Assembly (NCBI GenBank): GCA_031292355.1
Contig: JARLHI010000048.1
Span: forward strand, 595,525-659,524
Origin: Candidatus Obscuribacterales bacterium
Lineage (GTDB): Bacteria > Cyanobacteriota > Vampirovibrionia > Obscuribacterales > Obscuribacteraceae
Length of the DNA stretch: 64,000 nt
Reading direction: 5' to 3'
Below the pieces are notes generated by a model that was not told where the DNA came from, ran no database searches, and saw only the letters and a program-made list of their open reading frames with translations. A program made the translations under genes and the position numbers. This document shows, one piece after another, positions 54,077 through 62,348 of the stretch (the first letter of the stretch is position 1; each line of letters starts with the position of its first letter).

Positions 54077-54511
54077 TAACCTTTGGGGTCTTTCTGGGAA
54101 AAATTGTTCGTCGCCTGCGGAAGCTCAACTGAGCTAGAAGGAAGTCGCGCCAAAGACTTGCATTCATTTCGATACACTTTTCTTACCCTCTCTTAAAGAA
54201 GTCAAACCCAAGTACACCTAGCTCAATTCTTCGCAATATTATTTTTGAGGAACCTCGTCGGTCCCTTTGCGTCTAAATTTTGTTCTGAGGTCTCTGAGAA
54301 AAGCTACCCGCTTGGCTGCTTTAAATATGTCTCCAACTGCTGACTGGTCGACCGTCTGTTCAAGGTTGAGAGGTAATGTGATCAAGCTCATCGTTGTCGC
54401 TGAAAAGGATGCTTGGAACCGATTTTTACGGCTTCTACACATTATTTCGGCTTGCAATGTTGAGCAGACCAATGTATAACAACGGCTCGCAAAACTGACT
54501 CGAGGTTGAAC
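54077..54511. other. intergenic region between divergent genes
   Basis: About 430 bases with no supported gene. Overlapping frames on both strands at 54239-54541 lack ribosome-binding sites. Promoters for both flanking genes should lie here. Confidence 0.4.
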
Positions 54512-56413
54512 ATGCATAACAGTATTAAAAATGAAGCACACAGGGCGATTAAACTCAGTTCCCTGGTGGTGCTGTCACTGTTTGCGGCATCCAATGTGGT
54601 ATCGCTGGCGGCACCAGTACGTCATCCATCAAAGAAAATGCTGACGGCACACATCAGCCGGCAAGTAGCTCAGGCTGACCAATTGCTGCTGAATGGCAAA
54701 TACGCTGAAGCCGAAGAGCTTTACCACAACGCACTCAATTCCAATTCTAAAGACATCCAAGCTCGCGTGGGCTACGGTTTCGCTCTCAGTCGAGGATTCA
54801 AACTAGATCGCGCAGAAGAAGAACTCAATAAAGCACTCAAGCAAGACCCTAAAAACGCACTGGCTCACGCCGGCAAAGCGGCAGTCATGCTTAATCGCCT
54901 GCAATCATCAAATCAAACGATCCGCACTAGCCGAGAAGCCTATCTCAAGCAAGCTGGAGCTGAATGCAATCAGGCTCTGGATTGCGATCCGAACGTCGCC
55001 GAAATCCACGCCACCCTCGGCAATATCTACTTAGAAGAAAAACGCTACGACAAAGCCCAAACAGCTTTCCAGGGCGCTATCAAACTGGACCCCAAATATT
55101 CTGATGCTCACGCAGGCCTTGGCCTCGCCAAGTTGAATCTAGGTGACACCGCAGGTGCCATGACCAGCTTTAAAGAAGCAATCACTGAAAACACCGGAAA
55201 TTCAACAGCCCACTATGGTATGGGATTGGCTTATCTCAAGCAAAACCAGAACGATGAGGCGATTAAAGAGCTAAATACATCGCTCTACCAAAATCGCAAT
55301 AGCGCCCCCGTTCACCTGGCTCTTGGTCGAGCCTACGACGCACAAGGCAATACTGTTGCAGGCGTCAAAGAATATCAAGAGTCAATCCGCATCAAGCCTG
55401 AAAATCCTTCCGCTTACCTTGGCATTGCAAACATCCGTGAAAATCGGGGCGACGTCGAGCATGCTATCGCTGAATTGCGCTCTGGCTTGGAACTCAGTCC
55501 CAATAGTCCAGAATTGCATCTTCGCGTTGCTCAAGACAGCTTGAAAGTGGAAAAACTTGACGACGCTATCAAAGAATACGAAATCGTGCTCAATTCAACA
55601 CCGAGAAGTGGAGCTGCAGCTGAAGGCGTCACCCGCGCTTATTATTTGAAAGCACAAAAAGAAGCAGCTGGCGCATTTATCTCCAGCAATGAATTTGAAA
55701 AAGCTAAAGTGATGATCAACAAAGCTGTGGCGATGAATCCAAACAGCATGCAGCTGCGTTTGGCTCAGGCCAAATTGCGCGCCCTTGCTGGTGAAAAGGT
55801 TGATTTAGCTAGCGTCAGCAATCCGCAAACCGACCCTGACCGGGTAAGTTATGCAGAAGCCCTGCTTGCTCAAAACAAATTCCAAGAAGCAAGTGTGCAG
55901 ATGAACACTGTCATTGGCAATACCACCAATGCCAAAGATGCTTTTGCTGTAGGCGATCTGGCTTTGATGATCAAAGACTTGAACAGTGCTGATGCCGCTT
56001 ATCAAAAGGCTGCATCGTTTCCAGGTAGCGAAGAAAGAGCAAAACGGGGTCGCGACATGGTGGCCAAAGCTCGTGATGATGCCAGACAAAATGACACTCT
56101 GGCTAACGATCTAGCCAAGCGCAAACAATTGGCGAGCGCGGTCGACAAATACCACACAGCCATTTTTGATGACCCGCGTATGGCTGATGCCCGCATCGGT
56201 CTTGCTGAAACGCTCGAAAAGCTCTATCCAAATTCTTCCAAGGATTTGCGTGACGCTGCCGTGCAAATCAATGCTTACATGTCTTTGACGCCTAATCTGC
56301 CAGTGAAAGAGCAGGAGCATTTCCAGAAGCGAGTGGCTCATCTTCAGGAAAAAGCCTACAAATTAGACCAGAAAGCAGTTGCGCAGAACGGTGGGAAAAA
56401 AAAAGTCCTCTAA
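54512..56413 (+). CDS. secreted tetratricopeptide-repeat protein, paralogue of 7869-9830
   Basis: 633 residues from the ATG at 54512, with GAGG six bases upstream; an in-frame TTG lies two codons earlier. A signal peptide (LSSLVVLSLFAASNVVSLAA) ends near residue 33. TPR units fill about 55-400 (LNGKYAEAEELYHNALNSNS, YSDAHAGLGIAKLNLGDT-like). The C-terminal part keeps the order and wording of its paralogue (SYAEALLAQNKF, DDARQNDTLANDLAKRKQL). Likely periplasmic scaffold. It sits between the hypothetical at 52772 and hemB. Confidence 0.9.
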   Translation: MHNSIKNEAHRAIKLSSLVVLSLFAASNVVSLAAPVRHPSKKMLTAHISRQVAQADQLLLNGKYAEAEELYHNALNSNSKDIQARVGYGFALSRGFKLDRAEEELNKALKQDPKNALAHAGKAAVMLNRLQSSNQTIRTSREAYLKQAGAECNQALDCDPNVAEIHATLGNIYLEEKRYDKAQTAFQGAIKLDPKYSDAHAGLGLAKLNLGDTAGAMTSFKEAITENTGNSTAHYGMGLAYLKQNQNDEAIKELNTSLYQNRNSAPVHLALGRAYDAQGNTVAGVKEYQESIRIKPENPSAYLGIANIRENRGDVEHAIAELRSGLELSPNSPELHLRVAQDSLKVEKLDDAIKEYEIVLNSTPRSGAAAEGVTRAYYLKAQKEAAGAFISSNEFEKAKVMINKAVAMNPNSMQLRLAQAKLRALAGEKVDLASVSNPQTDPDRVSYAEALLAQNKFQEASVQMNTVIGNTTNAKDAFAVGDLALMIKDLNSADAAYQKAASFPGSEERAKRGRDMVAKARDDARQNDTLANDLAKRKQLASAVDKYHTAIFDDPRMADARIGLAETLEKLYPNSSKDLRDAAVQINAYMSLTPNLPVKEQEHFQKRVAHLQEKAYKLDQKAVAQNGGKKKVL

Positions 56414-56473
56414 CTAGCCCTTAAAGCCTTAGCGCATAGCTATTGTTTAAAAAAACGGCTCAGAAAAAATAAA

Positions 56474-56544
56474 ACAGTCAGGTGAGCGATTAATATTCGA
56501 CAAGAATATTGACTGAGAAGTCAGGATATCGCTCACCTGACTGT
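56474..56544. repeat. 17-bp perfect inverted repeat enclosing two hairpins (three-way junction)
   Basis: Positions 56474-56490 are the exact reverse complement of 56528-56544. Inside lie two further perfect hairpins: AATATTC/GAATATT (56492-56510, loop of five) and TGACT/AGTCA (56510-56523, GAGA loop). The predicted RNA is a clean three-way junction with one GNRA-type loop. It is not followed by a T-run. It lies between the TPR gene and hemB, 47 bases before the hemB ATG, so it may be a leader element, an RNA-processing site or a small mobile element. Confidence 0.75.
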
Positions 56545-56591
56545 ATATTTAAAGGCTGTACCGATAGAGTCATGCAAAGAGGCTGTAGCCA

Positions 56592-57635
56592 ATGAAGGAA
56601 TCGCGCGTTTCCACCCTGTCTAAACCACTGGCAACGCCAGTCACAACTAATTTGCCATATCCGGCAATGAGGATGAGACGGATGCGCTCACAAGCTCCAT
56701 TGCGAGCGATGGTGAGAGAGACTCATTTGCGCATCGAGCAGCTGATTTATCCCTTGTTTCTAATTGAAGGAAACGGTATCAGAAAGCCAATTTCGTCCAT
56801 GCCTGGCATCAATCAACAAACAATTGATCGGGCACTTGAGGAAATTAGTGAACTGATTGCCGAGGGCGTGACCGCAATTTTGCTTTTCGGCATACCCGAG
56901 CACAAAGACGCAGAAGCGACCGGAGCCTGGCATCCAGACGGTGTGGTCCAACGAGCAACCCGTGCTATTAAAGAAGCTTATCCTGACCTTCTCGTCGTCG
57001 CCGACACCTGCCTTTGCGAATATATGGATCATGGACACTGCGGCATTATCGAGGACGGACAAGTTGTCAACGACCCGACTTTACACATCCTCGCTCGGGC
57101 TGCCGTAGCGCAGGCACAGGCTGGCGCCGATATCATCGCTCCATCCGACATGATGGACGGCCGCATCGCCGCTATTCGCAAAGCTTTAGATGACGCATCC
57201 TTCGAACATATTCCAATCATGGCTTACAGTGCCAAATTTGCGTCTGCCCTATATGGTCCATTTCGTGAAGCGGCTGAATCAGCCCCAAAATTCGGTGACC
57301 GCACTTCGTATCAAATGGATCCTGCCAATGGCCGCGAAGCTTTACGCGAAATTGAACTGGATATCGCTGAAGGCGCAGACGTCATTATGATCAAACCAGC
57401 ACTTTCATACTCCGACATCATCTCGAAGGCGCGTGAAATGACCAAAATGCCTATTGCGGCATATAATGTCTCTGGAGAGTACTCCATGGTTAAGGCTGCT
57501 GCGGCAAACGGCTGGATCGACGAAAAGAGAGTCGTGCTCGAAACGTTGACAGGTTTAGTCAGAGCAGGCGCCGACATAATCATCACCTATCACGCCCGCG
57601 ACATCGCCAGATGGCTGAAACAGGATCAACAATAG
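56592..57635 (+). CDS. hemB: delta-aminolevulinic acid dehydratase (porphobilinogen synthase)
   Basis: 347 residues. It condenses two 5-aminolevulinates to porphobilinogen, the step between HemA and HemC. The metal site is [17 protein letters not shown], with three Cys residues indicating a zinc-type enzyme. Schiff-base lysines are in [13 protein letters not shown] and [10 protein letters not shown]. The allosteric/active-site lid region is intact. It starts 47 bases after the three-way-junction element. The hemA-hemC-hemD row lies 5 kb upstream. Confidence 0.97.
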   Translation: MKESRVSTLSKPLATPVTTNLPYPAMRMRRMRSQAPLRAMVRETHLRIEQLIYPLFLIEGNGIRKPISSMPGINQQTIDRALEEISELIAEGVTAILLFGIPEHKDAEATGAWHPDGVVQRATRAIKEAYPDLLVVADTCLCEYMDHGHCGIIEDGQVVNDPTLHILARAAVAQAQAGADIIAPSDMMDGRIAAIRKALDDASFEHIPIMAYSAKFASALYGPFREAAESAPKFGDRTSYQMDPANGREALREIELDIAEGADVIMIKPALSYSDIISKAREMTKMPIAAYNVSGEYSMVKAAAANGWIDEKRVVLETLTGLVRAGADIIITYHARDIARWLKQDQQ

Positions 57636-57721
57636 AGCAATTATTTTGACTGATCCAAACGAACACTTGAGTCTGAACCTGAATCTGAACCTAAAATGGA
57701 TGCGATAGAGGAATCTGTCTG

Positions 57722-58189
57722 ATGAAAACCAGCACCGCGTATCAAATAAGCTTCGCAAACGCTTTCGCGGACCTTTACCTGGACAAAGAAAATGGTGAAT
57801 TCGCGCTAGATTTCCGCAGACAAGAAGTAACCATATACCTCAATAACAATCAATATCAGGCTCTAGTGCTGCTTGTGCAACAAAGTCTCGAGGATCAACA
57901 ATTCGTTGATTATTTGAACTGGCAAAAAGATCCGCTCCAATGCGACGAAAATCAACTTTTTGAAGTATGTGGTCCTGATCACATCGTATGCATGTCTTGC
58001 ACTCCCAATTGCGAAAGAATCAAACTGACGTTTGACCTGGGCATGGCTATAGACTTATCCTTTGCCGATTTCCAAGGACTTGCCAACCTGGTCAAGGAAG
58101 CGCAAGCAGACCTAGAATGGCGCCGTGAACTGTTGCGCTGGAATATGACCGACAGCGGTCCTGACTTCGCTTCTGGCGCTCAAGACTAA
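57722..58189 (+). CDS. hypothetical protein, 155 aa
   Basis: GAGGAA lies nine bases before the ATG. Soluble, acidic protein with several Cys residues (VCGPDHIVCMSCTPNCERIK), which might bind metal, though the spacing is not a known motif. Hydrophobic residues alternate in the first half, suggesting beta strands; the end is helical (LANLVKEAQADLEWRRELLR). No family recognised. It may be cotranscribed with hemB, 86 bases upstream. Confidence 0.7.
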   Translation: MKTSTAYQISFANAFADLYLDKENGEFALDFRRQEVTIYLNNNQYQALVLLVQQSLEDQQFVDYLNWQKDPLQCDENQLFEVCGPDHIVCMSCTPNCERIKLTFDLGMAIDLSFADFQGLANLVKEAQADLEWRRELLRWNMTDSGPDFASGAQD

Positions 58190-58386
58190 AAACTAGAACC
58201 TGTGTGATATATGTGATATCACTTGTGGTGCTATGGCAGCCACGCAGCTTGTGCTGCAGTGTGATCATCTCTGGCAGAAAACTTTAAGATTAGAATTTGA
58301 CTGCAACCGTATCAAAATCGGTTGATCAGATAAAATCCCGGGCAGGATAATGTCAAGCCGATAATGGAGTTCAACACTAATAAGAC

Positions 58387-58415
58387 TTACTCTTGCCACA
58401 TAGATCGTTTATAAT
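58387..58415 (+). promoter_or_regulatory. promoter of the SRP RNA gene
   Basis: A perfect -10 box TATAAT at 58410-58415, with TTACTC at 58387-58392 as a weak -35 box and a 17-base spacer. Transcription would start about seven bases later, exactly where the SRP RNA outer stem begins (58422). Confidence 0.65.
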
Positions 58416-58421
58416 TGCGGA

Positions 58422-58523
58422 TCAGATCGTTGGGCGCGGCGGAGGCCCACGAACCTGGTCAGGGGGGAAACCCAGCAGCCATAAGTGAATCCTTCGGGTG
58501 TGTCCAGCGGTCTGACTTTTTTT
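58422..58523 (+). ncRNA. ffs: signal recognition particle RNA (small bacterial type)
   Basis: About 94 bases plus a T-run terminator. The conserved domain IV core GGTCAGG..GGAAA..CAGCAGCC is at 58458-58480. The outer ends pair over 12 positions (58422-58433 with 58504-58515, including G-U pairs), and the closing T-run follows at 58517-58523. It is the short 4.5S type without an Alu domain. It binds Ffh to target membrane proteins cotranslationally. A preceding TATAAT supports the 5' end. Confidence 0.92.
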
Positions 58524-58590
58524 ATTGTTGTCAGAATGTCCGGCATTCGAACTATAAGGCACTCTTCGCACACGGGGCAAACCACTCAAC

Positions 58591-58875
58591 ATGAAGACTA
58601 AGCCGTCGAACAACTCCGAAACTAGCAGCGCGCCAAACAAGATGCTCCTCGGGCAGATTTTGGTGGAGCTTGGCTACATTACGATTTATCAGTTGGATGA
58701 ATCACTGAATATTCAGCGCGAAGAAGCTTTCGCCGGGAAAGAACAAAGACCTCTGGGTCAGCTTTTGCTAGAACTTGGCTATTGCGGTCCGAATCAACTG
58801 ATTCGAGCAATTCAAGTTCAATCCGAGTATCGCAAAGCGGCCGAAAGGGAACAGTCCGCTTCAACTGACAAGTAG
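58591..58875 (+). CDS. small protein resembling the T2SS GspE N-terminal domain
   Basis: 94 residues. Residues about 18-80 contain two similar motifs (LGQILVELGYITIYQLDESL; LGQLLLELGYCGPNQLIRAI), the pattern seen in GspE/MshE N-terminal domains that bind partner proteins or cyclic-di-GMP. The ends are hydrophilic. No ATPase part is present, so it is a stand-alone version. It is 110 bases upstream of the sensor protein at 58988, a possible signalling link. Confidence 0.72.
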   Translation: MKTKPSNNSETSSAPNKMLLGQILVELGYITIYQLDESLNIQREEAFAGKEQRPLGQLLLELGYCGPNQLIRAIQVQSEYRKAAEREQSASTDK

Positions 58876-58987
58876 TCCGCAGAGGAATATTCAAAAAGTA
58901 GTGTTGGAAATTGCCCTGCCAGCTGATACTGACTCCATAAAACGCTAAACTGTTCTTCTGTCCGAAAGCGTTGCATGGTAAAACCTC

Positions 58988-61354
58988 TTGGGATTTGGCG
59001 CTAAACTAACTCTTCGCTTCCTGGCCGTGATTTTGCTCATGGTTATAGGCACCGTCGGTGCGGCAATTTTGCTCGACTATCAATCGAGCCGAATGAATGC
59101 CGCGCGAAATGCTATCGCTGCACTAGGTGCCTACAGTCACGATCGCGACCTGATCTGGTCGGCTAACAAACAATTAGCAGCTACAATCGCCCAGGATCCG
59201 GCAGTCATCTCCGCTCTGTCCAGCCATAATCGCAAAGCGGCAGGCGACATCGTATCAGGCATTATCAAAGACACTTCTTATCCTGGCGACCTGACATTGA
59301 TCGACGGCGCAGGCAAAGTTTTCTACAGCACTGACACGCCCAAATTCTCTGACTATTCGGCCAAGGCCAAATGCTCCGGAGTAGAAAATGTACTCACGCA
59401 ATATAGACCAGCTCAGGTTTATGGCAACTTCAGCCCCCATGGCTACATCACCTTGAGCAGCCTCGAACCAGTACGCAGTAACAATAAAGTGATAGGTGTG
59501 ATTGCAGCCAGTCAGCCACTCAGCACCGAGTTTTTGACGGGACTGGCAGCAAAATTACCGATTGAAAATCCTAATTTTAGCGACTCTGGGCTGGCGGCTG
59601 TTTCCAGACCCCCAGAAGGTGAACAAGGAAGCGTCACGGCCAGTCCAGAAATTCAACAAAGCCCCATCGTTGCCGAATTAAATAAAAAAGGCTTTGACGG
59701 TCTACCCAAACCAGTTATCAGCCTGGGCACGGGCGACATCAATCAATACGTCCCATTCACAACCAGCGCCGCCAGTTTTGAGAATGGCCGACGCTGGTGG
59801 GTGCGTCAGGACCTCGCTGGAGCAAATGGAGAACTACTTGGCGCAATTCTCGTTTGCGCTCCTATCTCGGACATCAGATCGCAAGTCACAAGCGTAGCTT
59901 TACTGGGTTTATTAATCGGCGGAGTCACTTTTATCGTCGCTCTGATTCTGGTGAGTAGTATCGCTGGCAGTGTCACGAATCCATTACGCTATTTACGAAA
60001 ACGTACAGAGGCTTTGGCTAAAGAGCGGAGTTCTCTGCCGCCTATGGAAGGGCTCGAAGGTGAGTGGTTAAGTCTTGGAGAATCAATCGAGACTGCAATT
60101 GCAAACGCCAGGCAAAGTATGCAGAGCCTGCGCAATCAGCTCAATCGCACGGCCCAGGAAGCAGAGGTCAAAGCACAAACGTCGACCGATACCAGCGCGC
60201 AAGTAGACGCGCTTAATCGACAAATAGCACAGCAATCCAAACAATTGACTGAAGTGTCTAAACAAATGAACTTCGCGAATCGTCAGTCGGTGTTGTTACA
60301 ACGCAAACTGGATGCGGTTCTACAAGTATCGACCGAAGGGTTTTTGGTTCTTGATCAATACGGCAATATTCTCTCCGCCAATACTGTTTTCCTAAACTGG
60401 CTTGGGGTCACCGAGGGTGAAATCGCCGGACGTCTGTGTTTCGACCTGGTGAAAAAACCAGGCGAACAAAAAAGTGATTTCCAAAGCGGTCAAGCATTCG
60501 CTCAACACGGCGGCGACCCGCATGCTTTAATCAACCAGTTCTATCCTGAAGGCGTTGTCTTTAATTTTCAAAAAGACACATCTATCGAAGTGATGGCGCA
60601 TCTGCAGCCAATTGAAAGCGAAGATGGATCGATTCAGGCCTACGTCATGGTGCTGCGAGACAAATCACTGCGCAGCGAAATTGCAAGAGTACGCAACGAA
60701 ATCGTAGCCATGCTTACTGACTCCATTCGCGCGCCACTGGTTCATGCCGAAGGTGACTGGTCAAAGATTATGAGTGCACAAGATCAAATGCACCCAAACT
60801 TTGCGCAACAACTTGCCGAAGTGCACGAACAGTACGAAAATCTAATCGCAGTCATTGAAAGCTTATTGATGATGTACGGCAGCTTTGTGCCGCCACCTGC
60901 GGCTCCACGCGAGAGCATCATAGTTAATAGGCTGGTCGCCGATTGCCTGGAAGAAATGGCCCCTTATGCGCGCGACCGGCAACTGGCATTGGACTACAAG
61001 AGCGTCACCGGTCTACCAAATCTCAACGGCAACAGAGAAACCGTCTACAGTATTATCGTGGCGTTACTAGAAAAAATGGTCAGCATTACTACACCTGGTG
61101 GACGCGTCCGCGTCGAAACCAGCGCACGAGCAGAAGAGATGCGCATAGGCGTCTTGAGTTCAGGACCAGCTTTGCCAGCTCAAGAAATAGCCGATATGTT
61201 TGCTGGCTTCATCGAAGGCAAACACGATCAAAGCGAGTATGGTACACGTCTGGCACTGTATTTAGTGCGCAACAATGTTGAAAGAATGGGTGGAAAAATC
61301 TGGGCCGAATCCGATCGCGGCACGGCAATTTACTTTACCGCACCGCTCCACTAA
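58988..61354 (+). CDS. membrane sensor protein with degenerate histidine-kinase core
   Basis: 788 residues from TTG at 58988. A first membrane helix (TLRFLAVILLMVIGTVGAA) is followed by a periplasmic Cache-like sensor (about 30-300), a second helix near 301-325 and a HAMP (to about 375). A coiled coil spans 370-445, then a PAS domain (LVLDQYGNILSANTVFLNWL) to about 560. The dimerisation segment reads RNEIVAMLTDSIRAPLVHA: the expected phosphoacceptor His is absent. The ATPase part lacks the N-box Asn (VALLEKMV) and the DxGxG Asp (VLSSGPALP). It is therefore probably a pseudokinase that senses but does not autophosphorylate. Confidence 0.88.
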   Translation: MGFGAKLTLRFLAVILLMVIGTVGAAILLDYQSSRMNAARNAIAALGAYSHDRDLIWSANKQLAATIAQDPAVISALSSHNRKAAGDIVSGIIKDTSYPGDLTLIDGAGKVFYSTDTPKFSDYSAKAKCSGVENVLTQYRPAQVYGNFSPHGYITLSSLEPVRSNNKVIGVIAASQPLSTEFLTGLAAKLPIENPNFSDSGLAAVSRPPEGEQGSVTASPEIQQSPIVAELNKKGFDGLPKPVISLGTGDINQYVPFTTSAASFENGRRWWVRQDLAGANGELLGAILVCAPISDIRSQVTSVALLGLLIGGVTFIVALILVSSIAGSVTNPLRYLRKRTEALAKERSSLPPMEGLEGEWLSLGESIETAIANARQSMQSLRNQLNRTAQEAEVKAQTSTDTSAQVDALNRQIAQQSKQLTEVSKQMNFANRQSVLLQRKLDAVLQVSTEGFLVLDQYGNILSANTVFLNWLGVTEGEIAGRLCFDLVKKPGEQKSDFQSGQAFAQHGGDPHALINQFYPEGVVFNFQKDTSIEVMAHLQPIESEDGSIQAYVMVLRDKSLRSEIARVRNEIVAMLTDSIRAPLVHAEGDWSKIMSAQDQMHPNFAQQLAEVHEQYENLIAVIESLLMMYGSFVPPPAAPRESIIVNRLVADCLEEMAPYARDRQLALDYKSVTGLPNLNGNRETVYSIIVALLEKMVSITTPGGRVRVETSARAEEMRIGVLSSGPALPAQEIADMFAGFIEGKHDQSEYGTRLALYLVRNNVERMGGKIWAESDRGTAIYFTAPLH

Positions 61355-61356
61355 CG

Positions 61357-61893
61357 TTACTTGCTAGCAGTAATATTGGGATCTGCAGCTTTAAGTTCGA
61401 TCTCGCCTGATTGTGGATTCAACTCAATTCGCATAGGCTGCTTATCAATACGAGCGCGTTCATTGAATTGGGAGACCGCTTGATCTCGATCCTCAGCGGG
61501 AATGCTGTCATTTAAAGCTTTATCTGCTCCGGCTATGAGAGCTGGATTAACCGTGTGCCCTTTAGCAGTTTCGTAAATCGAATTCGTATCGGCACGCCAA
61601 AAATCGATATGAAAGTCAACTTTGTTAGGGTCCTTTGGATCAATAACAGCCGATACATCAGCAGGATCTTTGCAGTGCAGGGCGCTCATAAAAGTTTGAA
61701 AATGAGACAAGAACGGCTGCTGGTGACTAGGTGAAAAATTATCTTGAGCTTTCAGATTGTTCACATGATTGTCAAAAACAGCACGAATAGAGCTATTTCC
61801 ATCATGCAGCGCTCTGGCGATCACATCGGTATCTACCTCGGTCTGTGGATCTGCTGGGTGTTTTTTCAGGTTTGTGCACACGGCATCGAACAT
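61357..61893 (-). CDS. hypothetical protein, 178 aa
   Basis: The ATG at 61893 is chosen for the GAAGGAG eight bases upstream; the frame is open to 61920. Soluble, acidic, no signal peptide. The middle is helical (HVNNLKAQDNFSPSHQQPF) and the end is Lys/Glu-rich. No family recognised. It ends two bases from the stop of the convergent sensor gene. Confidence 0.7.
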   Translation of the reverse strand: MFDAVCTNLKKHPADPQTEVDTDVIARALHDGNSSIRAVFDNHVNNLKAQDNFSPSHQQPFLSHFQTFMSALHCKDPADVSAVIDPKDPNKVDFHIDFWRADTNSIYETAKGHTVNPALIAGADKALNDSIPAEDRDQAVSQFNERARIDKQPMRIELNPQSGEIELKAADPNITASK

Positions 61894-62348
61894 AGAGATG
61901 ACTCCTTCAAGCTTTGACAACTTGAATCTAATCGTCAGCTGAGTATTTGTAACTGGGGAAAGTACGCATTAAATAGGCAACTAGAGATAGTCCGCAACAA
62001 ACCCTGAAAGGCATGATTGACAATACATTTCGGCTTTGAGATTTAATCAAAATGCGTTTTATTAGCAGCTTGGCGCTACGTTACCGCAAACAGTGAATCC
62101 ATGGGACTTTAGGGTCCTAATGGTGCTTTTCTGGAACGTCAACAAAGGCTGCTGATAATGTCATGCAAGCGCGTAATCTGCGTTCAGGTGGGAGTTTGAA
62201 CACGCAGTGTCCAATATTGTTGCTAGCTAACATATTCAATTTATATATGTTTCATGGACGCAAATTCCTGGGCATTAGATATGTATGCAGATGAGTTTTT
62301 GAAAATCGCCTGCACATGTAATGCAATCATAATTTCTGAGATACGCCG
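61894..62348. other. intergenic region between divergent genes
   Basis: About 450 bases without a convincing gene. A 74-codon plus-strand frame at 62254-62478 overlaps the true start of the repeat-protein gene at 62349 and is rejected. AT-rich words near 62221-62252 (ATATTCAATTTATATATG) may belong to a promoter. Confidence 0.4.

Noticed and set aside
54239..54541. 100-codon minus-strand frame upstream of the second TPR gene
   Set aside because: No ribosome-binding site, no recognisable protein pattern, overlaps the TPR start.
58422..58640. minus-strand frame across the SRP RNA
   Set aside because: It covers the SRP RNA gene and its terminator; no ribosome-binding site.
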